DNA of 64,000 bases, from assembly GCA_036971475.1 (NCBI GenBank), contig JBAIZL010000003.1, forward strand, positions 87,479,542 through 87,543,541, in the 5' to 3' direction. Position numbers and translations under genes: made by a program. The notes beneath the pieces were generated by a model. The model worked only from the letters and a program-made list of their open reading frames with translations. It searched no databases and was not told the DNA's origin. This document shows, piece by piece, positions 52,895 to 63,185 of the stretch. The number at the start of each line of letters is the position of its first letter. The stretch's first letter is position 1. The DNA is from Prosapia bicincta. Lineage: Eukaryota; Arthropoda; Insecta; Hemiptera; Cercopidae.

Positions 52895-53041
52895 TGGTAT
52901 TAAGCATTGGCGAGACGTCAACGTTTCGGTATTAGGGTGGAAGATATACCCAGGAGCAGAGTTAATGCTAATACATTTATACATAAAAGCTTACCGGTTG
53001 ACACCTCTTTATAACCTTCTTAAGTGACCTTGAGGGACACA

Positions 53042-53125
53042 TTTATAACCTTGAGGGTTGGTCTATTTCAGTTCCCCTGGAAGCCACTTTGGTTTGCTCT
53101 CAGTCTTTGGTGTTTCGCCCTGTGT
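53042..53125 (+). promoter_or_regulatory. Candidate TATA/Inr core promoter with short first exon
   Basis: TTTATAAC at 53042-53049 is followed 26-28 bp later by TTCAGTT (A at 53070), an arthropod initiator-like TCAGT. About 55 bp downstream, TGTGT|GTAAGT at about 53124 is a good donor. Together with the CRE pair upstream this could start a plus-strand gene whose body is beyond reach. No downstream exon was found. Confidence 0.3.
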
Positions 53126-53740
53126 GTAAGTATTACGTATCAGTCTTCGGAATGGCTACGATATTGGTGGTGTATTCGAAACGTCGATGTTTCGTAAATA
53201 TTTTTACATTACCGTTTCTCATTTCATTAGAGCCCTTTTAAGCCTTGAAAACTCCTAACTTCCAATTACAAGATATGTGTTTATATGAAAATATATTAAT
53301 AAACACGCATGCTTAAGGGCATTTAAATTATTTCGGAAAAACAAGAATTACCAACGCATCTATCAGAATGTCTTGATTATATTACACTTACAAAGTGAAT
53401 TTCAACTTTTTCCCAAATTACACTTTTTATGAAACGTTAATGCATTTGACTAACAGAATCGGACCTCCGACATCCCAGACATTTATCGGTAGTACGGTAA
53501 ATCGTCTTTTTCTTATAGCGATTTTGTGTCTGCAATCGATATAGGCACACATAAAAATTGATATTTTATTAACACACAGATAAACTATACCTACACAAAC
53601 ATTACATGCAGAAACCTATTATTGACGCCCTAAATATTTACATTTCTCATTTAATTAGAGCCCTTTTATGAGTTAGAATTGAGAATGATAATCCTAGTTT
53701 TTTAATACCGGTAGAATCTTCCTACCTAATATATGATATA

Positions 53741-53745
<5 letters not shown>

Positions 53746-53790
<45 letters not shown>

Positions 53791-54040
53791 CGTTTTCTTG
53801 TTTAATAATTTAAAACAACATAGGTTATTTAAATACAAGAATATTTATTAATTTATATTCAAAGCTTTTCGTTGGTAAACAGTACCAACATCATCAGGAA
53901 TGAAAATTACAATAATGTTTGTAATAATTACAATAATTATTGTAATTTTCATTCTTGATGATGTTGGTACTGTTTACCAACGAAAAGCTTTGAATATAAA
54001 TTAATAAATATTCTTGTATTTGAACAACCTATGCTGTTTT

Positions 54041-54119
<79 letters not shown>
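53746..54119. mobile_element. Inverted-dimer element flanked by (TA)n, with hammerhead-like arms
   Basis: (TA)n 53746-53785; arms about 53786-53915 and 53935-54043 are reverse complements through caagaatatttattaattta, tattcaaagcttttcgttgg and accaacatcatcaggaat; (TA)n 54044-54091 then (GT)n to 54119. The plus arm (53951-53995) has TTGATGA (C3 to T); the minus arm is intact (separate entry). It sits within the spacing between direct-repeat copies 1 and 2. Confidence 0.75.
53857..53901 (-). ncRNA. Hammerhead-ribozyme-like motif
   Basis: Minus strand: ATTC (53901-53898), CTGATGA (53897-53891), an extra T, a 7-bp stem GTTGGTA/TACCAAC with a 5-nt loop (53889-53871), GAA (53870-53868), palindromic AAGCTT (53867-53862), T53861 as H17, then GAAT pairing with ATTC. 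The core is complete, with the longest stem II in the window. Confidence 0.6.
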
Positions 54120-54123
<4 letters not shown>

Positions 54124-54751
54124 ATAGTTTGCCAACTGAATCTCACACACAATTCTTTATTGAAAACAACAAAAGTGTACATAAAATAAAATGAACCTAC
54201 AAAAGCACAAGTGATTCCAAAATTGTTCCAAAAATAGATTATTTTAGTTTACTAATCTTTGCTTTTGTCAGAACAACTAAGCAAAGCCGTATATTTTGCT
54301 TACCTTGGCTTTCCCTTAACGTAATGCAAGACCGAGACTCTTAGCTCAACCTGTGGCTTTGTATATGTTTTATTTAGCCGCAATAGAAACCGAGTTACAA
54401 AGAAGCTGTGTTGCCAAAGCCGTGTGAGTTAAATAAACAATCGCCTTTGATATTTTCTATGTATCGATTGAACAGCCAAACACAGTGCACTTTTGTTTTT
54501 ATTAAAATTGTAAATTTTACCATAAACAAAGAAATATACGTTGCTAAATATCCATAACGATAAAGTTAGATCCTTACAGTAACTTCAAAGTACAGATTTC
54601 TTAAAAGGGCTTCTCGATTTTTAAAAATCCAATGTCGAATAGTTCATGTATCCCTCGTTATGTTTATTTAATTTCTGTACGTGATCGATATTGTAAAAAT
54701 TACTAATCGATATTGAGTGTTGGGTGAGAAACTTTAACAATCAATAACTGG
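54120..54751. other. Non-coding spacer
   Basis: No gene recognised between the inverted dimer and the second direct-repeat copy. Confidence 0.45.
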
Positions 54752-55689
54752 TAAGCCTTGAAATCTCCTAATTTCCAATTACAAGATATGTCTGCATATG
54801 AAAATATATTAATAAAACCCGCATGCTTAAGGGTATTCAAATTATTTTGGAAATATTTTGGGAAGAATTACCAACGCATTTGACAAAACGTCTAGGTTAT
54901 GTTACAACGGCAGTGTAACTTTTTCCCCAATTTACACTTTTTATGAAACGTTTATGCATTTGACTAACAGAATCGGACCTCCGACATCCCAGACGCAATC
55001 GATATTAGTACACACAAAAATTGATATTATTAACACACATATAAATTATACCTACACAAAAATTACTTGCAGAAACCTATTATTGACGTTCTAAATATTT
55101 AATATTTCGAAAAAGAGCCAAAAATAACATCACAATAAATTTGTCTAAATATATTGTTTCAAGTATTTTAGAATGTATTAAATATTGTTAGAAATTTCAG
55201 TTTAGAAAAATAATAGAAATAGACAAAAATGAAAATATACTAATAAACACGCATGCTTAAGGGCATTTAAATTATTTCGGAAAAACAAGAATTGTCAACG
55301 CATCTGACAGAATGTCATGATTATATTACAACAGCAGTGAATTTTTTAACTTTTTCCAAATTTGCAGTTTTTATGAAACAATAATGCTTTGACTAACAGA
55401 ATCGGTTCTCCCACATCCCAGACGTAATCGATATTGGCACACCGAAAAATCGATATTATTAACACACAGAGAAATTATAAATACACAATCATTACATGCA
55501 GAAACCCCTTCAGAAACACGGAACAAATAACAAAACCTATTATTGACGCCCTAAATATTTAAGATTTCGAAAATGTTACTACATTAGAATATAACTACAA
55601 TATGTTTAGTTTGGATTTTAAAAAAACAATGTTTTTTAATGCACGACGTAAACAGTTGAAAGAGTAAACACGGCCTCTTGAAAGGGAAC

Positions 55690-55930
55690 AATTTACCATA
55701 GTAAAAACTGAAACAGTTCACTCAAAATCTCACTAAACACTAGTTTATTAAAACATACAGACTATTTATGACTACGGTGTCGCATCGTCAGTGATTGGCT
55801 ACTTACTATCTTTAGTTGGTACAACCTTGGTGCAGTTGTAGCCAATCACTGATAAAGGCGACATTATCATCGAAACTAGTCTGTAGGGAGATTTTAAGTG
55901 AACTGTTTTAGCTTTTACTTTTCTTATTTT
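55690..55930. mobile_element. Palindromic element, ACTAGT family
   Basis: Left 'taaaaactgaaacagttcac..cactaaacactagtttatta' and right 'gaaactagtctgtagggaga..agtgaactgttttagctttt' are inverted. Inside, 'agccaatcactga' occurs on both strands. The plus arm reads CTGATAA, A, a weak stem, GAA, palindromic ACTAGT, C; the minus arm has CTGACGA but a damaged GAAA. Both arms look like decayed hammerheads. The degenerate motif at 4.4 kb belongs here. Confidence 0.6.
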
Positions 55931-56430
55931 ATAGTTTGCAACATTCAGAATAACCTTCTTCTTGTTCACAAGGAATTTTTGTGTAGCATGCAGGAAGAAC
56001 GAATGAATCGAGGCACAATGTTAAAAATGACGAAAAATATAATAAGATTGTAAATGTTCGGTACAAAATTATGCTCTCAGACGGTTTTAAAACCACTAAG
56101 TTTAAAATGAATAGAAGTACTAATTGACTTTATAAGCATATTAAATGCCACCTATAGAAGAGATAGATTCATTTCGTCAATGAAACAACGGCTTCAAATC
56201 ACACATCCGTTAATAGTTTCTGCTTAGATCTTTAAATAATTACATGTGACTTATTAGCCTTTAATCAATAGTAAACAAAAACATTTTGTGGATGTTTAGA
56301 GACAAAACGTTTATGTTTAATGTTATGCGATAGATGCTAGAGGATGTAGGTATAGGTGTTAGCTTAGCATCATTGCTTGCGCGGGAAGTGATGCCAGTCT
56401 GCGTTCCTCTTAAGCAGGCATAGAAATATA
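55931..56430. other. Non-coding; contains a decayed GAAAC-hairpin repeat
   Basis: 'tcgtcaatgaaacaacggct' and 'tttaaataattac' at 56175-56250 match the 18.3-kb solo repeat, with the GAAACGCGTC part degraded. Confidence 0.4.
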
Positions 56431-56546
56431 TATATATTAAAACAACATAGGTTATTCAAATACAAGAATATTTATTAATTTATATTCAAAACTTTTCGTT
56501 GGTAAACAGTACCAACATCATCAGGAATGAAAATTACAATAATGTC
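56431..56546. mobile_element. Single arm of the AAGCTT-family element
   Basis: Repeats the left arm of the 53.8-kb dimer (aacaacataggttattcaaa, tacaagaatatttattaatt, ribozyme-like motif, gaatgaaaattacaataatg) and then stops at a short TA run. This shows the monomer outline of the family. Confidence 0.6.
56484..56528 (-). ncRNA. Hammerhead-ribozyme-like motif
   Basis: Minus strand: ATTC (56528-56525), CTGATGA (56524-56518), an extra T, GTTGGTA/TACCAAC with a 5-nt loop, GAA, AAGTTT (a one-base change from palindromic AAGCTT), T, GAAT. All core bases are present. Confidence 0.55.
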
Positions 56547-56844
56547 TATATATATATATATATATTAAATATGGTGATATGTTTTCTTGTAATATAGTTA
56601 ATAAATTAAAAATATTTCAAAAACAAGAATACTTTTAATGAATATATTTATTCAAAGCTTTTCGCCAATAAAATAGTATCAGCATCTGCAGGAAAATAAT
56701 TATCTAATAAAAAAAAAATATTTTTTATATAATTTTTTTATTAGATAATTATTTTCCTGAAGATGCTGATACTATTTTATCGGCGAAAAGCTTTGAATAA
56801 ATATATCCATTAAAAGTATTCTTGTTTTTGAAATATTTTTCATT

Positions 56845-56906
<62 letters not shown>
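56547..56906. mobile_element. Palindromic element with ribozyme-like centre and (TA)n ends
   Basis: Left arm from (TA)n through ttaaatatggtgatatgttt, caaaaacaagaatactttta, then tattcaaagcttttcgccaa; right arm the reverse, ending in (TA)n 56847-56906. It shares its outer half with the 37.2 and 51.1 kb elements and its inner AAGCTT motif with the 53.8-kb family. Confidence 0.75.
56754..56797 (+). ncRNA. Hammerhead-ribozyme-like motif
   Basis: TTC (56754-56756), CTGAAGA (56757-56763), an extra T, GCTGATA/TATCGGC (7 bp with one G-T pair, 56765-56784), GAA (56785-56787), AAGCTT (56788-56793), T56794, GAA pairing with TTC. The opposite arm on the minus strand has CTGCAGA and is damaged. Confidence 0.55.
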
Positions 56907-56908
<2 letters not shown>

Positions 56909-58152
56909 GCACTTATAATAAACAGATTATCTGCTGCAATGTTTGCGAATAAATATTATTTCTACAGGACTCGTAAATTTGTATTTTTTTAAAATTTCTT
57001 TATTACTCCCAATGCGATAGAATCCAACATATTCACAAGCCTTCCAGAATATTATATTGTTAGTGCAATGACTACTTTATGGTGGCGAAAAGGTATATTT
57101 TGATTCCTTAACTGTAATTGTGAAAATTTAGAACTACTTTACTTTTGCCATAAATATCTAGAATCAATTAAACTGACAAAAACTCAACTCGTCTGTAAGG
57201 AATAATTATCCAGCATTACACACTTATCTACGTTTCCATGACTAAGTCTATATATTTGAGCTTAAAATTATTACTAACTAACTATCGTCTTGGACTCTGA
57301 CGAGGATCCCGCATAGAGATCAAAGGCGTTGGTTTCATACACTTACAATAATTACACGTTCGAGTAAGTTTTATAATGACGTCACGATAAACGAATTAGC
57401 TAAATGTAGCCAAGGCGCTGTTTGGATTTTATATTTGTCATTATACTACTTAATTTGATCGAAATGTATTTCCTTTGGGAGATATTGGTAGGTTGTTTCT
57501 TCTGTGATAATGTAATAAACTGACATTTCGGGAACGATCCCCAATTAATGATTTGAATAAATTTATTTTAATTGGTGATTAGGCTCGGTTCTCGTTTGAA
57601 GTTAATGTTAATGTTTATAAATGGGGCAAAATAAGATAACAGTTGTTTTTAAATTCAAATTACTCATTTCAAAAACATTGATTCAGAATTATTATTACAA
57701 AGCATTAAAAGACTTAAAATGAACACCTTCTAACAAACAAGCAGAACAATTTGCTACAACCTAACTCTATTTTCCTTGTTTCTAAATATTTTTGTAATAT
57801 ATTTTCCCAGTATTGGGAAAATCATAATTTTTTACTTTAAATGTAAATTTTAATACATTTATGTTTGATTAATGCACGTTTAAACGAAACGCACCAAATG
57901 TTTGAAACATCCATACACAGAAATATTTTTCGGGGTGATAAAATTTGTTTCAACGACTGGAAAGACAAACCATTCAGGATATTATACAAAAAAACATCTG
58001 GCTGATGATTAAAATTGACAGGACGTATTAAAATTATGAAAGGTTTTGTTTAATGAATAAAATTTATATAAATTATAAGTTTTTAAATGTAATTTATTTT
58101 TCATACCAAATTATAATTATTTTTAATAATAAATATATAAATAATATATATT
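56907..58152. other. Non-coding, with an isolated CRE at 57377
   Basis: TGACGTCA at 57377-57384. No open frame or TATA pairing near it was recognised. Confidence 0.4.
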
Positions 58153-58154
58153 TA

Positions 58155-58224
58155 TTTCTGTGTGTGAGTGTGTGTGTGTGTGTTTGTTTGTATGTGTGTG
58201 TGTGTGTGTGTGTGTGTTTGTTTA

Positions 58225-58260
<36 letters not shown>

Positions 58261-58275
58261 GTGCGCGCGCGCGCA
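58155..58275. repeat. (GT)n microsatellite ending in (CG)n
   Basis: GT repeats with GTTT interruptions end in TGCGCGCGCGCGCA, a strong Z-DNA-prone sequence. Confidence 0.95.
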
Positions 58276-58717
58276 ACTGTAAAAGCCAGTAAATTGGGGT
58301 ATATTAAGATTTTGCGGTAAACCCTAACATTTACAAATTCTTAATGTTAAAAGTCCGAACTCTTCTATATTCATCTTTCTTTACAAATTTTGACCACATT
58401 ATGTCACCGATAAATCTTTGGTTTTGTCTCAAAGACGCAATAAACGTACCGAGATAAACTTAACTTTTTTTTTAATACCAAACCATAGGATAAATACAAA
58501 TATTTAATCTTTTGATTTGCATGTAATTCATAATAAGGATAAAGAAACAAAAATTGTTTTATTTCCAAAACACGTTTTTACTAACCGTCGTTGATGAATC
58601 TCTGCATCTCCCAAAATTTCATGCTAAAAACCCGAAAAATCATGTCTTATTTATAAAATCCTTACATTTACAAAATCATGATCTTCGATTTACCCATTTA
58701 CGAACTTATTAAGAACC

Positions 58718-58720
<3 letters not shown>
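58276..58720. other. Non-coding AT-rich spacer
   Basis: No feature recognised. Confidence 0.45.

Positions 58721-58779
<59 letters not shown>
58721..58779. repeat. (TA)n microsatellite
   Basis: About 58 bp of TA. At 58845-58890, shortly to the right, TTGAGGA, an AGTTA/TAACT hairpin and GAAATATAT suggest a decayed member of the ribozyme-like family. Confidence 0.9.
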
Positions 58780-58781
<2 letters not shown>

Positions 58782-59499
58782 TAGTATGTATAACATTATA
58801 ATAATTATTGCTTACGTATTAGAAAGTTAGTAACACATTTTCATTCTTTGAGGAAGTTAAATAGTAACTTGGAAATATATTTTCTTGTACATTGTATATT
58901 TCTGTTACTTTATAGTAATCCATTTAGGTGTTAAATCTAAACGTATAATACGGGACAAATAGAGTTAATATTACTTTTCATAATTACATTTTTTAAATTT
59001 CTCTGACGTAAAGCTTTTTAACATTAAAACAAATTAAATTTTTAATTAGACCTAAATTATCTGATTTAAGTTTTGTTTATAAATACTAGAAGTATATTGA
59101 ATTGTTTATAAAATTTTTATAAATAGTTCACAAATTTCGTAGTTTTTTAAATATTTTTTTGTTTTTAAAAAATTAAGGGGAAAAAATAGTTACAATTATG
59201 TTATATGTAATTTAAACATTCGTAATTCATTATTGTAACGAAAAAAATTAAAAATTAAAATTAGGAATTTAAATTAATTGCAACAAATATTTATTCATTG
59301 GAAAATTATTTTCATTTAAGGTAGTATTTATTAAATATTTACGTTATTGTGAAAAATAAATTTATAACTTGTAAAATGTTTCCGAATATTTCTTTATTGT
59401 TTAAACAGCACTGGTCTCCATTTATCACGACTTCCTGTTTACAATACCGTAGTTTTATGCATTTCGTCGACTAAACAAACTTAATTAAACAATGAGTTA
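58780..59499. other. Non-coding, very AT-rich
   Basis: Apart from the weak motif noted at 58845-58890, nothing is recognisable. Confidence 0.4.
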
Positions 59500-59645
59500 A
59501 TCTTACGTACTCCTGTCTGACATTCGGAGAAACGTTCGCGCACAAGTCCGTAACCACGACCACCGAGACACTGACGCGCTGCTTGCCAACAGCTGAGCAA
59601 CTGTTGGGGTGGCGGACATGCGCGCACGGCGTCAATTTCAATCAT
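59500..59645 (-). promoter_or_regulatory. GC-rich CpG-containing island, possible promoter or 5' exon
   Basis: A sharp rise in GC with several CpG and GCGC words (gttcgcgcacaag, gacgcgctgcttgcc, atgcgcgcacggcg) in very AT-rich DNA. On the minus strand it contains TCAGTG as a possible initiator and TAC|GTAAGA as a possible donor near 59506. It could be the upstream non-coding exon of the RYamide receptor, but it is 26 kb away and nothing links them directly. Confidence 0.25.
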
Positions 59646-60654
59646 CAATCTCTAAATTTAGTACCATATTTTTTTTAATTATAGAAGGAATTTATAATAA
59701 CCTGGAGTAGTTTAACTTGGAGTCTGTGCGATAAAGGATATTCCTATTTGTGATTGCATTACAAGTTTCTGCTAGGTGGTGTATTATTGGTTTGTCAGTT
59801 ATCTGGCATTCCTAGCGGTTGTCACATTCATTTTTGGTGACGTCTTTCAGAGAACCTACATCAATCAATATTATTGCGAAAATTCTACGAAGCGCAATCA
59901 AAATACTGATTTTCCCATTTTACAAATATTTCATTATAAGTTTTGCTCTGGAATTCATAAGTCCGTTGTAAATAATACTAGAATTAAAATATTCGAGGTA
60001 GTATTTACGTTATTTTATAAATCGCAAATGAAATATTCCAGCAAAAACATGAAAATAAATAATTGAAATAAGTCACTGTGAATTAAAAACATAGTAAAAA
60101 ATAATCACATTTTTGCCTTACAATTAAAACATTTTATAAAAACGTAGAGCGACATAAAGCTTCCGCTAGTAGAAAGTGATTTCATCAGTGGGACAGTTGG
60201 AATTCACTTAGTGTAACCAAAATCTTTGTTTCATTACGTTTTACATAAATTTACGTTTACTTTTTGTTCAGCAAATAGTCGTTTTACTACGTTCAAAAGT
60301 AAAAATTTTACCTAAACACAAAATCCACTAGTTATAACCTACATTTAAGCCTAAGTTGTGAATAAGGGTAATTATATAATTAAGCAATCCAACTATCAAT
60401 TTACATTGTTTTATATAATTTTAATTTCGAAAAAATATTTTTAATGTATCTAAACATAATTTATGTTTCGAAATTAGATTTACCTGTATTATTTCGAATA
60501 ATATTTAAATTAAAGGTTTATTAAAAAAGGTGTTACTTTTTTTAAATCATAAGAATTTCTTAATAATGTTTTAGTTGGTTATCTGAATGTTACATTTATC
60601 ACTTTACCCCTTATTAACTTCTGATGGCTTAAAATAAATTAAATACACGTCACC
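59646..60654. other. Non-coding AT-rich sequence
   Basis: The 96-codon frame at 59776 has an initial hydrophobic stretch but no family resemblance, splice support or codon bias that I can see. Confidence 0.4.
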
Positions 60655-60830
60655 AATCATTCGATTAATCACGACTTAGCGCCACTGCAGGACAATTAAG
60701 GTACGTGCGACTGCAGCCAGGCCGTGCGGCGCGCTCTACGAGCCCAGGTGGGGTTATTATCGGAATATCCCACCGTGCAGCAGTGTAACAGAATGTTAAG
60801 TTCCCGTTGTCTGCTAATCGTTTAGTACGC
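60655..60830. other. GC-rich island, unassigned
   Basis: 'agccaggccgtgcggcgcgc' and neighbours stand out from the AT background, as at 59500. No frame. It may be regulatory or a conserved non-coding exon. Confidence 0.3.
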
Positions 60831-61157
60831 GCTTTGAATTCCCATGGATTTTACTGATTGCAACAATGCGAATGGATTTATCTAAATAACTTTAGCAATA
60901 GAGGTAAAATTAAATGTATTTTGCGTTACGAAAGATGAAACGGGAAATCGAAGAATCTATTACATAACTTGTAGTAAATCTAATGAACTCGTGAACTAGT
61001 GAATTAATCGCTTAATGAACTAGTGAGCTGAAGCGACACTAAACTGGTGATTGTAATTAGGATTAGGACACTAGTTCTGCCAATTCACATTAAATACTGT
61101 AACCCTCAAACGTCAAACATAGCTGACATTCTCTAAAATAAACTTGTTTGGCATAAA
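60831..61157. other. Non-coding spacer
   Basis: Contains several 'aactagtga' words at 60985-61075. Nothing else recognised. Confidence 0.4.
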
Positions 61158-61454
61158 CAAAGAGTCGAGGAACACAAACAGAACACCAACTCAACATTTT
61201 ACAATGACATAAAAGAAACAGGACACAAGTACACAGACGTTTACCATAACCTAGAAATCGTACACATCAACAAGAAAAGACCCCATCTCAACACACTAGA
61301 ACAATATAAAATTTACAGACACAAAAAATAACAAAGTACAAACATATTAAACGAACAAACACAATACAGATCACACATACTCTTTGAGACTATCGAAAAC
61401 CTACGTTTAAAACGGTCACCGCTAAACCCGACATCTCCAAGCAAAAGACACTGA
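61158..61454 (+). pseudogene. Penelope-like element, C-terminal end of the GIY-YIG domain
   Basis: The frame reads R-V-E-E-H (equivalent to the R..EH of GIY-YIG) at its start, then T-L-E-Q-Y-K-I-Y-R-H, an in-frame TAA at 61329, then I-L-N-E-Q-T-Q-Y-R-S-H-I-L-F to TGA at 61452-61454. It is closely related to the 39-kb copy. Everything upstream of the EH motif is missing. The terminal stop lies inside the ribozyme core that follows. Confidence 0.75.
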
Positions 61455-61491
61455 TGAAGATCGCCACATCGCGATCGAAAACGTTCTGTCT
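61446..61491 (+). ncRNA. Hammerhead-ribozyme-like motif at the PLE 3' end (best example)
   Basis: Stem I AGACA/TGTCT (61446-61450 with 61487-61491), core CTGATGA (61451-61457), an extra A, stem II GATCGC/GCGATC with a 6-nt loop (61459-61476), GAA (61477-61479), self-complementary AACGTT as stem III (61480-61485), C61486 as H17. Every invariant hammerhead base is present. Cleavage is predicted between 61486 and 61487. Hammerheads are established in PLEs of other animals. An extra base after A9 also occurs in one known viroid hammerhead, so it does not rule out activity. Confidence 0.65.
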
Positions 61492-61847
61492 CAGTAAGTT
61501 TTAATAAATTTAAAGTTCGGATAGTCGTAAACTATTGTTTAAGTGATTAATAAGATTCACCGTACGTAATTGACTACAAAATTTAAGAGTTTTTAAAATT
61601 GTTATGAAAGTATTAACTTATACTAAGATAAACGTATTATTAGTGTAGTATAGTTTACGATCAGTATTAAATAATTGAATGCAGATAAATGGCTTATTCT
61701 TTACTCATCTTTTTACTTCTTATTTTATCAAAGATAATTATTTAATACTTGAGCTAAAAGTAAATTTTAGGGCAAATGTTATAAACTGTTTTATCTCTTT
61801 TTCCTTTTGAGGGACGTAAATCTTATGTTTATTGAGATGGAATAATT
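61492..61847. other. Probable PLE 3' UTR or flank
   Basis: AT-rich and non-coding, lying between two hammerhead-like motifs on the same strand. Confidence 0.4.
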
Positions 61848-61892
61848 TACACTGAGGAAGACGATTCGTAGTGTTGTCGAAACAAGTATGTA
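61848..61892 (+). ncRNA. Hammerhead-ribozyme-like motif
   Basis: TACA/TGTA stem I (61848-61851 with 61889-61892), CTGAGGA (61852-61858), an extra A, GACGA/TTGTC stem II with a 9-nt loop (61860-61878, one G-T pair), GAA (61879-61881), ACAAGT, in which A-T and C-G can close an AA loop (61882-61887), A61888 as H17. Unlike the others, stem III is not a full palindrome. Confidence 0.55.
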
Positions 61893-63010
61893 TAAATAAT
61901 GAGGCTCGTATTCTGATGAGTTGTGACTATTGTGTACGTTTATAAAATGCCTTATAAATAGTTTATACAGATTATTAGGTTTACGTTTTGTTGTGGGATA
62001 GTAATAATTATTTGTAGCTCAGTGGTTTGCTTAGTATTTAAAATGTTTTAACGTGGCTTTTGTATTATGAGTTCACTTACTATGAAAGCCAAACATGATT
62101 AGTGCTGAACAAGAGTGGTAGGCGGGGGGTAGTTCTGCTTAAGCTGTTGTTACTCTAGTTGGTTTTTGAAACTCCATTATTTCTTGTATTTATGATTACA
62201 TAGCCATTGAAACGACATAAAGGTTGAATCTTATCCAATTTTATTAATTAGTTAATATTCAAATTTAACTATTGTTGAGTGGTTTTTGGTTTAATATTAA
62301 TTTTATTTAAAAGTAGTCATCGTAGTAATCAAGTATAGGCAAATAGTTTAATTATTCGTCAGTATAAACCTGAAGACCTCTAAGTAAATATCTACTACTG
62401 ATTTTCCTCCACTTTGACTACTGATTAAAATCTGCGCGGGAAATACTTTGAGGTTGGAATTGCATACCCCAGATCAAACGGTCGTTGCGAAAATTATGTG
62501 CTCAGTCAAACCTTGCATAAGAAGCCTTATAGGGAAATATTGTCAATTTTATACTTTTTTTTATAAATAATTATTCAATACACCATTCAAATAAATATTA
62601 AACTGTTGTTATAAAAATTGTTAGTCTATATTTATAAGGTCTTACAGAGATTCAAGATTAGGGTAAATATTAAAATAAAACAGAAATGAATACTTCATTT
62701 CAAGAATGTAGTTAACAGAAATCCATTCTTAGATGTTGAAAAAATTACTGAACACAAAACGTTTTGACAAATTTATTTGAAATCAATTCTTGTTGAGCGT
62801 CATATTTTCAAATTAATTTTGTTGAAAATTGAAAAAATTAGAATACAAGTATATAACTGTTTTAAATTATATTGAATTAATTGCATCAGATTTATTAAAA
62901 TACAAATTAATATAATTATAAACTAATAAAAATATATTGAATAATATCTTACCTTAATAATGTAAAATAGTTAAAGTAACATGACCTACGTGTTAAAACA
63001 GCGGTTCTAC
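61893..63010. other. Non-coding AT-rich sequence
   Basis: No gene recognised. 'gaaacgacataaagg' at 62207 is shared loosely with 48750 and 60145. Confidence 0.4.
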
Positions 63011-63185
63011 TCTTACAATATAATACACAACATGAAATCAGCTGTTGTATGAAGTCGTATGTTATAATGTGATTAAACCTAAAATATGAGCGCGTCCCGT
63101 GACGAGTCCGTGACGGAATGAAGCGTAGCCGATCAGATGATTTTTCCCCCGTCCAAAACATGTTATAGGCTACTCAGCGAAAGGA
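63011..63185. repeat. Dispersed repeat of the CAGCTGTTGTATGA family
   Basis: 'acaacatgaaatcagctgtt' and 'gtatgaagtcgtatgttata' match the 28.2-kb copies. The following 'gagcgcgtcccgtgacgagt' and 'gaagtactcgcttcaaaaat' also have counterparts there (cgcgtaaagaagttatcacttcaaaa), so the family is longer than the core. Confidence 0.5.

Larger units (their letters stand above)
53212..55580. repeat. ~0.4-kb sequence in three direct copies
   Basis: Copies at about 53212-53640, 54752-55100 and 55228-55575, each running from 'tgaaaatatattaataaac' and 'acgcatgcttaagggcattt' through 'tgactaacagaatcggacct' to 'cctattattgacg'. The start of another unit (catttctcatttaattagag) follows copy 1 directly at 53641, suggesting an original tandem of about 428 bp. 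The 78-codon frame at 54858 is part of copy 2 and is broken in the others. Confidence 0.8.

Noticed and set aside
54858..55094. 78-codon gene
   Set aside because: It lies in one of three copies of a non-coding repeat; the frame is broken in the other two.
60150..60215. CACTGATGAAATCAC on the minus strand as a ribozyme core
   Set aside because: GGAAGC replaces GAAA, and neither stem II nor stem III pairs.
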